Assembly: GCA_002086835.1 (NCBI GenBank)
Contig: MVIG01000007.1
Span: forward strand, 186,001 to 250,000
Direction of reading: 5' to 3'
DNA from: Mycolicibacterium porcinum
GTDB taxonomy: Bacteria; Actinomycetota; Actinomycetes; Mycobacteriales; Mycobacteriaceae
DNA: 64,000 nucleotides
A model generated the notes under the pieces. It was given only the letters and a program-made list of their open reading frames with translations. It searched no databases and was not told where the DNA came from. Of this stretch, positions 15,799 to 24,452 are shown in pieces. A program made the position numbers and the translations under genes. How positions within the stretch are numbered: the first letter of the stretch is position 1; each line of letters opens with the position of its first letter.

Positions 15799-17460
15799 TC
15801 AGGCCATCGCGGCCAGCCAACCCCGGTACTCGGTGATGTCACGTCCTTGCGTGGGCGCTATGTGGTCACAACCGAACCCGGTGATCCAGCGGCCGTCGTC
15901 GAGTTCGACCTTCCCGAGCAGCATCGGTGCGGGCAACTCGGCGAGGAACTCCCCCAGCGCGGCCGGGGACAACAGCCAGCGCTCCCCCACGATCGGTGCC
16001 CCACCGTCGCCGACGCGGATCAGGCCAGGTTTGGGCGGAACCGTGTCGAGGGCATAGAGGCGGTAGTGCGGCGCGGTGGTGATCGGGCCCGCCCAACGGG
16101 CCCCCCGACCGGTGAGCTGATGCTCCAGCGGCTGCCCGCGCAGGTGCGCACCGAACACCGCAAGCTCGGTCACCGGCGCGCCGCCCGATTCCGGCCAGGC
16201 GGCGGCCGACGGCACATCGAGGAACCTGGCCGCCAGATCCGCGACGACCGCGTCATGAAATCCCGGTGCCAGCAGGGTGATTCCGAACTGCGCACCATCG
16301 GACACCGTGCCGGCGGGAACCGCGACGGCACACATGTCGAAGAGATTGCAGAAGTTGGTGTACCGGCCCATCCGGGAGTTCACCGCGACCGGGTCGGCCG
16401 CGACCTCGTCGATACGCGGATGCTCAGGAGCCGTCGGGACCATGAGCGCGTGGCATCCTGCGAGCTCCGTCAACGCGGTGCGACGCAACTCCTCGACCCG
16501 CCGCCGGTCACGCAACAGATCTGCCGCCGAATGCGTGCCGGCCGCGGTGACGATGGCTGCCACGGTCGGGTCCAGCTTCGCATCGGGGGTGGCCGCGCTG
16601 ACGAACTCTCCCACCGCGTCCCATCTTTCGGCGACCAACGCGCCGTTGTAGAGAAGGCCGGCCGCGGCGAAGAAATCGTCCATCGGGATCGGTACCGTGT
16701 CGAATCCGGCAGCCTTCGCCTGCCGCACGGCCTCACCGAACGCTGCCTGCCACGCGTCGTCGAGCCCGGCCAAGGTCTCCGGGATGGCGATTCTGGGAGT
16801 CACCGGCGCGGCGAAGGGCACGTCAGCCGGCCACTGGCGTTGCGGTGCACCGGCGGTCATCACGGCCATCGCCGACTGGGCCGTGGCCAGGTCGGCAGCG
16901 AATATCGTCACGCAGTCATAGCTCGCGCATGCCGGGACGACGCCCTCGGTGGAGACGAGGCCGACCGTGGCCTTGATTCCGACGATGCCCTGCAGTCCGG
17001 CCGGAACGCGACCCGACCCTGCGGTGTCGGTGCCGATGGCGATGTCGGCGAAACCGAGCGCAACGGCCACCGCTGACCCTGAACTCGAACCGCCGGATAT
17101 GTATTCCGGCCGACGGGAATCCCGCACGGCGCCATAGGGACTGCGGGTCCCGACCAATCCGGTGGCGAACTGGTCGAGGTTGGTCTTGCCGATGACGACA
17201 GCACCGGCGGCCTTGAGAGCGGTCACCGCCGGTGCGTCGGCATCGGGAATATAGCTGAAATCTGGGCACGCCGCAGTGGTCGGTATCCCGGCCACGTCGA
17301 CGTTGTCCTTGACGGCGAGCACCAAACCGGCCAGTGGGCCGTCATCGGCAAGCGCAGCGCGGTGGTCGTCCTCTACCTCGGCCTGCGGGCGCAGGTGGAT
17401 GAACACCTCGTCGCGTCCACTGGCTTCGATGGTCCGGTAGATCTGGGCGATCTTGCTCAC
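15799..17460 (-). CDS. atzF: Allophanate hydrolase
   Basis: A 553-residue amidase-signature enzyme that hydrolyses allophanate to ammonia and CO2, the last step of urea or guanidine breakdown by the carboxylase route. The Ser-cisSer-Lys triad is visible: Lys51 in AVKDNVDVAG, Ser126 in GGSSSGSA and Ser149 in GTDTAGSGR. A C-terminal domain of about 120 residues (from VFGAHLRGQPL) matches the extra domain of AtzF-type enzymes. The GTG start at 17460 forms a 4-bp GTGA overlap with the upstream carboxyltransferase gene. It is the last gene of a five-gene operon. Confidence 0.93.
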   Translation of the reverse strand: MSKIAQIYRTIEASGRDEVFIHLRPQAEVEDDHRAALADDGPLAGLVLAVKDNVDVAGIPTTAACPDFSYIPDADAPAVTALKAAGAVVIGKTNLDQFATGLVGTRSPYGAVRDSRRPEYISGGSSSGSAVAVALGFADIAIGTDTAGSGRVPAGLQGIVGIKATVGLVSTEGVVPACASYDCVTIFAADLATAQSAMAVMTAGAPQRQWPADVPFAAPVTPRIAIPETLAGLDDAWQAAFGEAVRQAKAAGFDTVPIPMDDFFAAAGLLYNGALVAERWDAVGEFVSAATPDAKLDPTVAAIVTAAGTHSAADLLRDRRRVEELRRTALTELAGCHALMVPTAPEHPRIDEVAADPVAVNSRMGRYTNFCNLFDMCAVAVPAGTVSDGAQFGITLLAPGFHDAVVADLAARFLDVPSAAAWPESGGAPVTELAVFGAHLRGQPLEHQLTGRGARWAGPITTAPHYRLYALDTVPPKPGLIRVGDGGAPIVGERWLLSPAALGEFLAELPAPMLLGKVELDDGRWITGFGCDHIAPTQGRDITEYRGWLAAMA

Positions 17461-19478
17461 GCAGACTCCTTTCGTGCGAATTCTCCTGCTGCTGCCCAAC
17501 GCTCGCGCTCTTCGGACCGTGCCGCCTCCATCGCGGCGCGGGTCGCGGCGATGTCCTCGGCATTGGCGGCGAGGAACTGGTCGTGCTCGGCCAGTGAGAA
17601 CGTTCCGTCGGTGATCTCGACATGACCACGGCCCGCGGCCATGTCGGCACGCAGGTCCAGTAGCTCGTCGGCGGACACCGGATACCACTGGATTCGATCG
17701 AAAAACCGCAACAGCCAAGGGTGTTCGGGATCGAATCCCTGGGCCGTCAGTGGGTGACGGTGGTTCCAGATCTGGGTGGTGCGGCCGACGAACTGGTATC
17801 CGCCCGGCCCCTCCATCCCGTAGATGCACAGGTAGGCCCCACCGATGCCGACCGCGTTCTCCGGCGTCCAGGTCCGGGCCGGGTTGTATTTGGTGGTCAC
17901 CAGGCGGTGCCGCGGATCCAGCGGCGTGGCAACCGGAGCTCCGAGATACACGTCGCCGAGGCCAAGCACCAGATAGTCGGCGTCGTAGACGATTCGGTGC
18001 ACGTCGTCGACCGAGGCCAAGCCGTTCATCCGCCGGATGAACTCGATGTTCCACGGGCACCACGGCGCGTCGGCGCGTACACCGTGCATGTAGCGTTCGA
18101 TTGCCTCCCGGGTCGACGGGTCATCCCAGCTGAGCGGCAACCGTACGGTCCGGCTGGGCACCACGAGGTCCTGCGCGGCAGGCAGCGAGGCCTCGAGCTC
18201 AGCCAGCAGCGGCACCAGCCTCGACTGCGGAAGCCGGGCCGGGTCCACCTTGACCTGCAGCGAACGGATTCCGGGCGTGAGGTCGATCAGCCCGTCCGGC
18301 CGATGCTGTTCCAGCGCGTGGTGCAGGGCATGCGCACGGGCTCGCAATGCCAGGTCCAGTCGCATCTCGCCGTACTCGACGAGGACGTTGTCGTCTCCGA
18401 TCCGGCGGTAGGTGACGGTCGTGCTGCCGTCCGATGAGGTTGTGCCGGCGATAATTCCGTCGTCCTTGTCGCCTCCTGGCGAGAACACCGCCGGGATGGA
18501 GGCACGCCGGGCCGGGCCGACGGTGCCCGGTGCCGGTGCCGCCGACGCGCGGACCGGCACGAACCGGATGGTGGCGCCGGGTGCGAGCTGACCCAGTTTC
18601 CAGCGGTCGGCGGCGGTGACGGTGACCGGGCAGACGAAACCGCCGAGGCTCGGGCCATCGGGACCGAGCAGGATCGGGGTATCCCCGGTGAAGTCGAGCG
18701 AACCCACCGAATAGGCGTTGTCGTGAATGTTCGACGGATGCAGCCCGGCTTCCCCGCCGTCGGGGCGGGCCCATTCCGGCTTCGGCCCGATCAGTCGCAC
18801 ACCGGTGCGGTCGGAGTTGAAGTGCACCTCGTAGTCGTGATCGAGCAGCGTGCCGATGTCGTTGCGCGTGAAGAACTCCGGCGCGGAATGCGGGCCGACG
18901 GTCACCGCGATGTACCAGTGGCTGCCGATCGCCGGTTGTTCCTCGAACAGGATGCGCCGGCGGACACCGCCCACGGCGTCGCGGGTTTCCAGCTTGTCCC
19001 CCACCGTCAGCGTCCGGCCCTCGTGGCCGCCGAACCGGCCCAGGGTGAATGTCGATGCGCTGCCCAGGTATTCGTCGGCTTGCAGGCCGCCCTCGACCGC
19101 GATGTAGATCCGCAGACCCGGGCCGTCGACCATCCCCACGTCAAGGATCTGACCGGCCTCGACCAGGACCGGCACCCACTGCGCGACCCGCGCCCCGTCG
19201 ACGGTCACCGGCGCGGGTGCGCCCGTCACGCATACCCAGGTGTCGGTGTCGAACCGCACCGCCGGTCCGCCCATCGTGGCCTCCAGACCGGGCGCGCCCT
19301 CCGGATTGCCGACCGCGATGTTGGCGAGCCGGAAGGACACGTCGTCCATCGGTCCCGACGGCGGCACCCCGATCTGCCAGTACCCCGTCCGGCCCGGCCA
19401 ATCCTGGACCGTGGTGGCCATCCCGGGCCGAACGATCTCCAGGGTGCGCACGCGAGGATCTGAAGAATATTCCCTCAT
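17457..19478 (-). CDS. Urea/guanidine carboxylase-type carboxyltransferase lacking biotin carboxylase and biotin carrier domains
   Basis: A 673-residue protein with the two cyclophilin-like carboxyltransferase subdomains of urea amidolyase: a KipA/PxpC-type half (about 10-330; VRPGMATTVQDWPGRTGYWQIG and SGPMDD) followed by a KipI/PxpB-type half (about 360-580; DNVLVEYGEM and LTPGIRSLQVKVDP). Full urea or guanidine carboxylases have about 1200 residues, with an N-terminal biotin carboxylase and a C-terminal carrier with an MKM lysine; both are absent here. It ends in a charged tail. ATG 19478 overlaps the preceding stop (ATGA). It must use a biotin carboxylase encoded elsewhere, or perform a different ATP-dependent step. 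Confidence 0.85.
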   Translation of the reverse strand: MREYSSDPRVRTLEIVRPGMATTVQDWPGRTGYWQIGVPPSGPMDDVSFRLANIAVGNPEGAPGLEATMGGPAVRFDTDTWVCVTGAPAPVTVDGARVAQWVPVLVEAGQILDVGMVDGPGLRIYIAVEGGLQADEYLGSASTFTLGRFGGHEGRTLTVGDKLETRDAVGGVRRRILFEEQPAIGSHWYIAVTVGPHSAPEFFTRNDIGTLLDHDYEVHFNSDRTGVRLIGPKPEWARPDGGEAGLHPSNIHDNAYSVGSLDFTGDTPILLGPDGPSLGGFVCPVTVTAADRWKLGQLAPGATIRFVPVRASAAPAPGTVGPARRASIPAVFSPGGDKDDGIIAGTTSSDGSTTVTYRRIGDDNVLVEYGEMRLDLALRARAHALHHALEQHRPDGLIDLTPGIRSLQVKVDPARLPQSRLVPLLAELEASLPAAQDLVVPSRTVRLPLSWDDPSTREAIERYMHGVRADAPWCPWNIEFIRRMNGLASVDDVHRIVYDADYLVLGLGDVYLGAPVATPLDPRHRLVTTKYNPARTWTPENAVGIGGAYLCIYGMEGPGGYQFVGRTTQIWNHRHPLTAQGFDPEHPWLLRFFDRIQWYPVSADELLDLRADMAAGRGHVEITDGTFSLAEHDQFLAANAEDIAATRAAMEAARSEERERWAAAGEFARKESA

Positions 19479-20095
19479 GGGCGCGTCACGATCATTCGTA
19501 CGGCAGTCGGGTCAAACCCGTTGCAGGGGTTGTTGATCTGCGGGCAGTTCGACACCAGGACCAGGGTGTCGATCTCGGCGCGCAGCGACACGGTCTTGCC
19601 CGGAGCGGACAGTCCGTCGACGATGCCCAGCGAGCCGTCAGGGTCCACCGGGACGTTCATGAAGAAGTTGATGTTGCTGACGATGTCGGCCTTGGTCAGC
19701 CCCCAGCGGGCGCCTTCGCCGATGAAGTTCTCCACGCAGGCGTGCTGGTGTTTGGTGTGGTGCCCGTAGCGCAGCGTGTTCGATTCCTGCGAGCAGGCCC
19801 CGCCGAGGGTGTCGTGATTGCCGACCTCGTCGTCGACGATGGTCAGCATCGGCGCGCCGTCGCTGTCGCGCAGCACCGATCCGGTGGTCAGGAAGATGTT
19901 GCCCTGCGCCGCGATCGTGGCCGGTGCGCTGTAGCGCACGGTGTGATCGTCCGCTCCGTAGAACAGCGTGTCCACAGCCTGGTTGCCGTGCAGGTCGACG
20001 ATGGTGAGCACGTCGCCGGCACGCACGACCTTCGACCACGGGGCGCGGGGCGCGACGATTTCATCGACAACGGTGTGGGCGGCGGTGATGGTCAT
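19475..20095 (-). CDS. DUF1989 protein, urea carboxylase-associated protein 2 (carboxyguanidine deiminase-type subunit)
   Basis: A 206-residue DUF1989 protein (urea amidolyase-associated, UAAP2). Landmarks are LHGNQAVDTLFYGADDHTVRYSAP, NHDTLGGACSQESN and QHACVENF, with Cys and His residues suited to metal binding. In bacteria that grow on guanidine, two paralogous DUF1989 proteins form carboxyguanidine deiminase (CgdAB), which converts carboxyguanidine to allophanate. The neighbouring carboxyltransferase and allophanate hydrolase fit that route. ATG 20095 overlaps the stop of the paralogous upstream gene by 4 bp, and its own stop overlaps the next start, so the products are translationally coupled. 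Confidence 0.85.
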   Translation of the reverse strand: MTITAAHTVVDEIVAPRAPWSKVVRAGDVLTIVDLHGNQAVDTLFYGADDHTVRYSAPATIAAQGNIFLTTGSVLRDSDGAPMLTIVDDEVGNHDTLGGACSQESNTLRYGHHTKHQHACVENFIGEGARWGLTKADIVSNINFFMNVPVDPDGSLGIVDGLSAPGKTVSLRAEIDTLVLVSNCPQINNPCNGFDPTAVRMIVTRP

Positions 20096-20919
20096 CGGGC
20101 ACTCCAGACGTCTTCGGAATTCAGGTAGGCACGTTGGTATTCGGGATCGCGCTCGCCGACCGTGGCATCGATCTCGGTCAGGTCGCCGGGGGCCGACCAG
20201 GCCAGCACCTCGAGCGAGCCGACGGTGAACTGCGGCGCAGGGTCCAGCGGATGGGCGGTGTTGGCGATCGCGACGATCAGCGGGAGATGCGTGACCAGCT
20301 CGATCGCGGTACCGGCGCCGGCCGATCCGGTGGACACCAACGCGCCGTCGGCTTCGACCCGTACGCCGTGGAAGAAGGACAGGCTCGGCGCCACGTCGCG
20401 TCGGGTCAGCCCGTTCTTGAGGGCGGCCAGCGCGAGCAGTTCGCGTCCGGCGGGGCTGGCCGACTCCACCTCGCCCGCACCGTACTTGGCCGTGTTGCCG
20501 GACAGGGTGGTGGTGCCGCACAGCGCGTCGTGGTGACCCGAGGTGTCCGACACCAGGGTGGCCAGCACCCGTCCCTGGTCACTGAGCAGCGGGTGGCCTG
20601 CCGAAAGATAGGCCTGCCAGGGCACTTTCACGGTGTCGGCGACGTTGAGCCGTTCCCAGGGTGCGTCGGCGCGCCACAGCAGCAGGTGGGCGCACGCCGT
20701 GCCATCCAGATCGCGCAGACGCAGCCGAGTGCCGCGGGCCAGAACCTTGCTGGTGTAACGGCCGCCGGGAACCGTTTCGGCCCAGGTCAATTGCTCGGAT
20801 GCCACGCCCGGCGGCGGTGTGGGCCAGTTCGATGCCGGTACGACGGGCATCGAGTCGGTGAGGGTGCCGGCCTGGGCCCGCGCGTGGTCGCGGGCGCCTG
20901 CGGTGGTCGCGGTGGTCAT
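20092..20919 (-). CDS. DUF1989 protein, urea carboxylase-associated protein 1 (carboxyguanidine deiminase-type subunit)
   Basis: A 275-residue paralogue of the next gene's product, with a longer N-terminus. DLDGTACAHLLLWRADAPWERLNVADT and GHHDALCGTTTLSGNTAKYG parallel the HGNQAVDTLFY and NHDTLGGACS motifs of the partner, consistent with a heteromeric enzyme. ATG 20919 begins one base after the permease stop at 20921. As with its partner, the guanidine-degradation role is inferred from known CgdAB systems and operon context. A urea-derived or other carboxylated amidine substrate cannot be excluded. Confidence 0.85.
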   Translation of the reverse strand: MTTATTAGARDHARAQAGTLTDSMPVVPASNWPTPPPGVASEQLTWAETVPGGRYTSKVLARGTRLRLRDLDGTACAHLLLWRADAPWERLNVADTVKVPWQAYLSAGHPLLSDQGRVLATLVSDTSGHHDALCGTTTLSGNTAKYGAGEVESASPAGRELLALAALKNGLTRRDVAPSLSFFHGVRVEADGALVSTGSAGAGTAIELVTHLPLIVAIANTAHPLDPAPQFTVGSLEVLAWSAPGDLTEIDATVGERDPEYQRAYLNSEDVWSAR

Positions 20920-20920
20920 C

Positions 20921-22465
20921 TCAGACTCCGATCGTGACGGGATTGGGGTGGGTCTTGCCGCGCGGGAAGCACAGGGCGCCCAGGACTACCGCGGCGGCGA
21001 TGCTGAGCGGTCCGGCCCATTGCAGAATCGGCATGTCGCCGGTGGGGTTGAAGATCTCGGCGCGCGGCCAGCCGAGGTTGACGATCATCACCGCGCCGTA
21101 GAGCACCGCCAGGACATTCACCGCGACACCGAACTTGCCGAGTGAGAACAACGGCAGGCCTTCGGCGTCAACCTGATTGCGCTGGGCGGGCCAGCCTTTG
21201 AGCCGGCGGTACAGCAGCGGCGCGGTCACCAGGAGGTAGGCCAGGTAGATCAGGATGATGCAGACGCTGGCCAGGGTCGCGAAGATGGCCGAGTTGCCGA
21301 CGTTGACCAGTAGCACCCCGATGCACAGCAAGCCGATGAGCACCGAAGGCCAGATCGGCGTGCCGGTGTGGCTGTTGACCCGGGACAGGATCGACGAGGC
21401 GGGCAGCCGCCCGTCGCGCGCCATCGAGAACATCAGCCGGGACGCGGCGGTCTGAATTGCCAAGGTGCAGATCGTGATCGCGATGGATACGTCGATCAGC
21501 AGCACCGTGCCCCATGGAGAGGACAGGACGGTGTCGAGCACGTAGGGCAGCCCTTCGGTGGCCAGGCGTCCGTCGGTCAGGCTCGGGGCGGCCATCAGGG
21601 CGCCCAGGATCATCAGTCCGCCGCCGAGTGCGGAGACCGACAGGGCCAGCCGAATGGTGCGGGGCGCGACGCGACGCGGGTTGCGGGTCTCCTCGGCGAG
21701 TTCGCCGGCAGAACCGAAACCGACCATGACGTAGGCCGCCATCAATCCCGACATGATCCAGGCCCAGACGTAACCGGGCTGTCCACCGGCGTGGCCCGTG
21801 TCGAACACGACCTGGGGGCCGCGCTGGGCATGGGTGAAGAACACCCCGATGACAGCGATGACGCCGACGATCTCGCAGATCACCCCAGCGCTGTTGACGC
21901 GTGACATCCATTTGACACCAAGGCAATTGATCGTGGTGGTGAGCACCAGCAGGACCGTGCCGAGCAGCACCGCATTGGCCGCGCCGCTGGGCGAGGTCAG
22001 TGCCGGGTCCTCCCCGATCACCTGGAAGCCCGACCAGATCGACGGCAACACCACCTGCAGCGCGATCGCGGCGGCCGAGGCGGTGACGATCTGGGCCAGG
22101 ATCATGAACCAGCCACCGAACCAGCCGATCACCTCGCCACCCATCCGCCGGGACCATTGATAGATGGCGCCAGAGATCGGGTAGCGCGCGGCCAGTTCGG
22201 CGAAGCACAGTGCGACGAGGAACTGGCCGAGGAACACCGCGGGCCAGGTCCAGAAGAAGGCGGGGCCGCCGAAACCGAACCCGAGGCCGAACAACTGGAA
22301 GATCGTGGTCAGAATGGACACGAACGAGAAGCCGGCGGCGAAGGATTCGAACTTTCCGAGCCGACGGTGCAATTGCTGGTCATAACCGAATTCGGCGAGG
22401 TCGTCGTGGTCGCTGGAACGGTCGGCGGCCACATCTTTCCGTCGCTCGGTAGCGCTGCTGGTCAT
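20921..22465 (-). CDS. APC-family permease, probable urea/guanidine-type nitrogen compound importer
   Basis: A 514-residue amino acid-polyamine-organocation transporter with about twelve membrane segments. The N-terminal motif (LGKFESFAAGFSFVSILTTIFQLFG) and the SGAIYQWSRRMGG loop are typical of permeases of the UctT/choline/GABA type found with urea-amidolyase operons. It is the first gene of the operon, and its start lies 72 bases from a four-part GlnR-like box, so nitrogen-limited expression is likely. Substrate is inferred from the downstream enzymes only. Confidence 0.9.
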   Translation of the reverse strand: MTSSATERRKDVAADRSSDHDDLAEFGYDQQLHRRLGKFESFAAGFSFVSILTTIFQLFGLGFGFGGPAFFWTWPAVFLGQFLVALCFAELAARYPISGAIYQWSRRMGGEVIGWFGGWFMILAQIVTASAAAIALQVVLPSIWSGFQVIGEDPALTSPSGAANAVLLGTVLLVLTTTINCLGVKWMSRVNSAGVICEIVGVIAVIGVFFTHAQRGPQVVFDTGHAGGQPGYVWAWIMSGLMAAYVMVGFGSAGELAEETRNPRRVAPRTIRLALSVSALGGGLMILGALMAAPSLTDGRLATEGLPYVLDTVLSSPWGTVLLIDVSIAITICTLAIQTAASRLMFSMARDGRLPASSILSRVNSHTGTPIWPSVLIGLLCIGVLLVNVGNSAIFATLASVCIILIYLAYLLVTAPLLYRRLKGWPAQRNQVDAEGLPLFSLGKFGVAVNVLAVLYGAVMIVNLGWPRAEIFNPTGDMPILQWAGPLSIAAAVVLGALCFPRGKTHPNPVTIGV

Positions 22466-22536
22466 AGGCGTTTCTCTCAGGCTCGGGGCGGTGCCGCCAG
22501 CTCCTTAACTGTCACTTGATAGATAAGCGCCTCGGC

Positions 22537-22574
22537 GTGTCCGAGCTGTCACCCGCGTGTTTCGTTCATGTAGC
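22537..22574 (-). promoter_or_regulatory. GlnR-type box upstream of the guanidine/urea-type operon
   Basis: On the minus strand the sequence reads GCTAC-N6-GAAAC-N6-GTGAC-N6-GACAC, matching the known actinobacterial GlnR arrangement of GTNAC-N6-GAAAC repeated with exact six-base spacers. It lies 72 bases upstream of the permease ATG, with TATCTA/TATCAA hexamers between them that could be the -10. The divergent nucleotidyltransferase gene starts 62 bases from the other side, so it may be affected too. Confidence 0.75.
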
Positions 22575-22635
22575 CAGCGGTAAGCATTGGGTTGCCGAAT
22601 CCTCACCGGACCCGTCGCCTGTCACAATCGCCGAC

Positions 22636-23655
22636 ATGGCTGTGGCCCCGTTGGACGATGCCCGCCGGCGCATTGCGGCGGCGGCCACCGAGAGCGACCT
22701 GGTGACAGCGGCTGCCGCCGCCCACGATGCGGTCAAGCAGGTGATCGACACCCGGGTCGGGGCGGCTTCGGTCGCCGAGGCGTGGTCGGCCGTCGGCCGC
22801 GCTGCGCTGTCGACCGCGGCCCGGCTGGTTGCCCCGGGGATGGACTGGTACGCCTCGGGCAGCGTCGGCCGCGGCGACGCACTGCCCGGATCAGACCTGG
22901 AAACCCTCGTGGTCCGCAGCTCCGACGTCACAGTGGAGTCGGCCCTGGCCCAGGCTGCGCATGTCCACGATCTGCTGGCGTGTTGCGGTTTGCGGGCCGA
23001 CGACAACGGCGCGGTCGCTTCACGCGTGCGGTTCAACCGCACCGCCCAGGACTGGGCGATCGGCATCGGGCGGTGGGCCGCCGACCCGGCCGCCGACCGG
23101 GGCGTGGTGATGATCGGTCTGCTGGCCGACGCCGTCCCGGTCGAGCCGGTCCCCGGTGGCAACATTGACCTACGCGATCAGGTCGGCATCGCGGCGCGGG
23201 CGCAGCCTGCCTCGCTGACGGCGATGCTGCAGGATGCCACCTTCGCCCGCGCCTACATCCCGTCCCGGCTGCGCGTGCTGACGTCCGGCGACGGCGGCGT
23301 CGACATCAAGCTCGCCGCCGTCGACCCGGTAGTCCGCATCGCGCGCTGGGCCGCACTCAGTTGTGGGTCCGACGCGCTGCCCACCGCCGACCGGATCGCT
23401 GCCGCGGCGGGCACCCGCTTCCTCGACGCCGATGACGCCCGCGTGCTCGCGAAATGTCACGCCATCGGGTCCAGCATCCGCTGGCGGGTGCGGGCTGCGC
23501 GCTGGGCCTCCGATGCTGACGTCGATGAGCGGGTCGAACTGTCGGAGCTCCCCCCGCAGGACCGCACCGCCCTGCGCAGCATCGGCCGCGAACTCACCGG
23601 AGTGCGACGCAAACTCGACTATCTGGCGTCGACTTCGACGTTTTCCTCGTGGTGA
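22636..23655 (+). CDS. Nucleotidyltransferase-fold protein (GlnD/DUF294-like)
   Basis: A 339-residue protein with a polymerase-beta type nucleotidyltransferase motif at 74-90 (SGSVGRGDALPGSDLET), which supplies the GS and the DxE metal-binding residues. The rest is helical, resembling the substrate-binding half of GlnD/DUF294 proteins. The third expected acidic residue was not identified with certainty. ATG 22636 is chosen over an upstream in-frame ATG at 22516, since the intervening codons look non-coding. The stop overlaps the Fic gene start by seven bases. It is the first of three nucleotide-transfer proteins in a row; the target is unknown. Confidence 0.75.
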   Translation: MAVAPLDDARRRIAAAATESDLVTAAAAAHDAVKQVIDTRVGAASVAEAWSAVGRAALSTAARLVAPGMDWYASGSVGRGDALPGSDLETLVVRSSDVTVESALAQAAHVHDLLACCGLRADDNGAVASRVRFNRTAQDWAIGIGRWAADPAADRGVVMIGLLADAVPVEPVPGGNIDLRDQVGIAARAQPASLTAMLQDATFARAYIPSRLRVLTSGDGGVDIKLAAVDPVVRIARWAALSCGSDALPTADRIAAAAGTRFLDADDARVLAKCHAIGSSIRWRVRAARWASDADVDERVELSELPPQDRTALRSIGRELTGVRRKLDYLASTSTFSSW

Positions 23656-24452
23656 CCTCCGGTGACGCCGGGCGTCACGCGCTGGCCCAGACGGTCGCCG
23701 CCGAACGTCTGGAGGGCTGGCAGCCCACGCCCGAACAGATCGAATCCCTGACCGCGTTGCTCACGGGCGCACAGACGTATGGCGAGTACCTCGGGCCGCA
23801 CCTCCCGACCCCTGCCCCACCGCCCCGGCGTCGGGTGTTCGCTCGCCGACGGCCGTATTTCATCCCGGGAACATCTGTGCTGCGCAACAGCTTCGGCGTT
23901 CAGGACGCCGTCGCGCTCGCGCAGCTGGAGTTCGTGGCGACCGCCGGCCGAATCCTTCAGGTGCACCTGCGCAACCAGGACACGGATCTCGATGTCCGCT
24001 CGCTACATCAGGACGTGTTCGGCGATGTGTACGCGTGGGCGGGCGAGCCCCGCATCGTGGAACTCCGCAAGGGCGACAGCAGCTTCGGGTCGTGTGCCCG
24101 TATTCCCGACGCCCTCGCGGTGCTGCAACGTGAGGTCGGTGGACTGGCCGACGAAGGTCACCAGATCGACGACGGCGCACTCTCCTATCGGCTGGCCCGC
24201 ATCTATGCCGACTACAACCAGATCCACCCGTTCCGTGAAGGCAACGGGCGCACCGGAACCCTGCTGCTACACCTGCTCGCCGGGCGGGCCGGGCGCCGGC
24301 TGCATCTCGATGGCATGTCCCGTTCCGAATGGATCGCTGCGTCCCGGGACTCGATGCCGTTCCGGCGCGATGGGCGGGCCGACCCGCGGCCGTTCGTGGC
24401 GGTGCTGCGCGGACGACTACGGTCGGAGCGAATAATGGACGCCGATGTCTGA
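23649..24452 (+). CDS. Fic-domain protein (probable AMP-transferase)
   Basis: A 267-residue Fic protein. The Fic core spans about 115-235 with LHQDVFGDVYAWAGEPRIVELRKG-type entry and the active-site loop HPFREGNGRTGT at 193-204. The catalytic His193 and GNGR are intact, but the last Arg of HxFx(D/E)GNGRxxR is Thr204, a position that normally contacts nucleotide phosphates. No clear S/TxxxE(G/N) inhibitory helix was found in the protein. GTG 23649 overlaps the preceding stop, and the 3' end overlaps the next ATG by eight bases. Fic proteins AMPylate target hydroxyls. Whether a neighbour restrains it is unknown. Confidence 0.88.
   Translation: MVTSGDAGRHALAQTVAAERLEGWQPTPEQIESLTALLTGAQTYGEYLGPHLPTPAPPPRRRVFARRRPYFIPGTSVLRNSFGVQDAVALAQLEFVATAGRILQVHLRNQDTDLDVRSLHQDVFGDVYAWAGEPRIVELRKGDSSFGSCARIPDALAVLQREVGGLADEGHQIDDGALSYRLARIYADYNQIHPFREGNGRTGTLLLHLLAGRAGRRLHLDGMSRSEWIAASRDSMPFRRDGRADPRPFVAVLRGRLRSERIMDADV

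Noticed and set aside
15535-17076. A 513-codon plus-strand frame across the allophanate hydrolase gene.
   Set aside because: Arg/Gly/Pro-rich antisense shadow without motifs; the minus-strand enzyme has all catalytic residues.
22466-22635. A second guanidine riboswitch ahead of the permease operon.
   Set aside because: None of the ykkC blocks or the paired ACGR loops of guanidine-II RNA is present; the gap holds a GlnR-type box instead.
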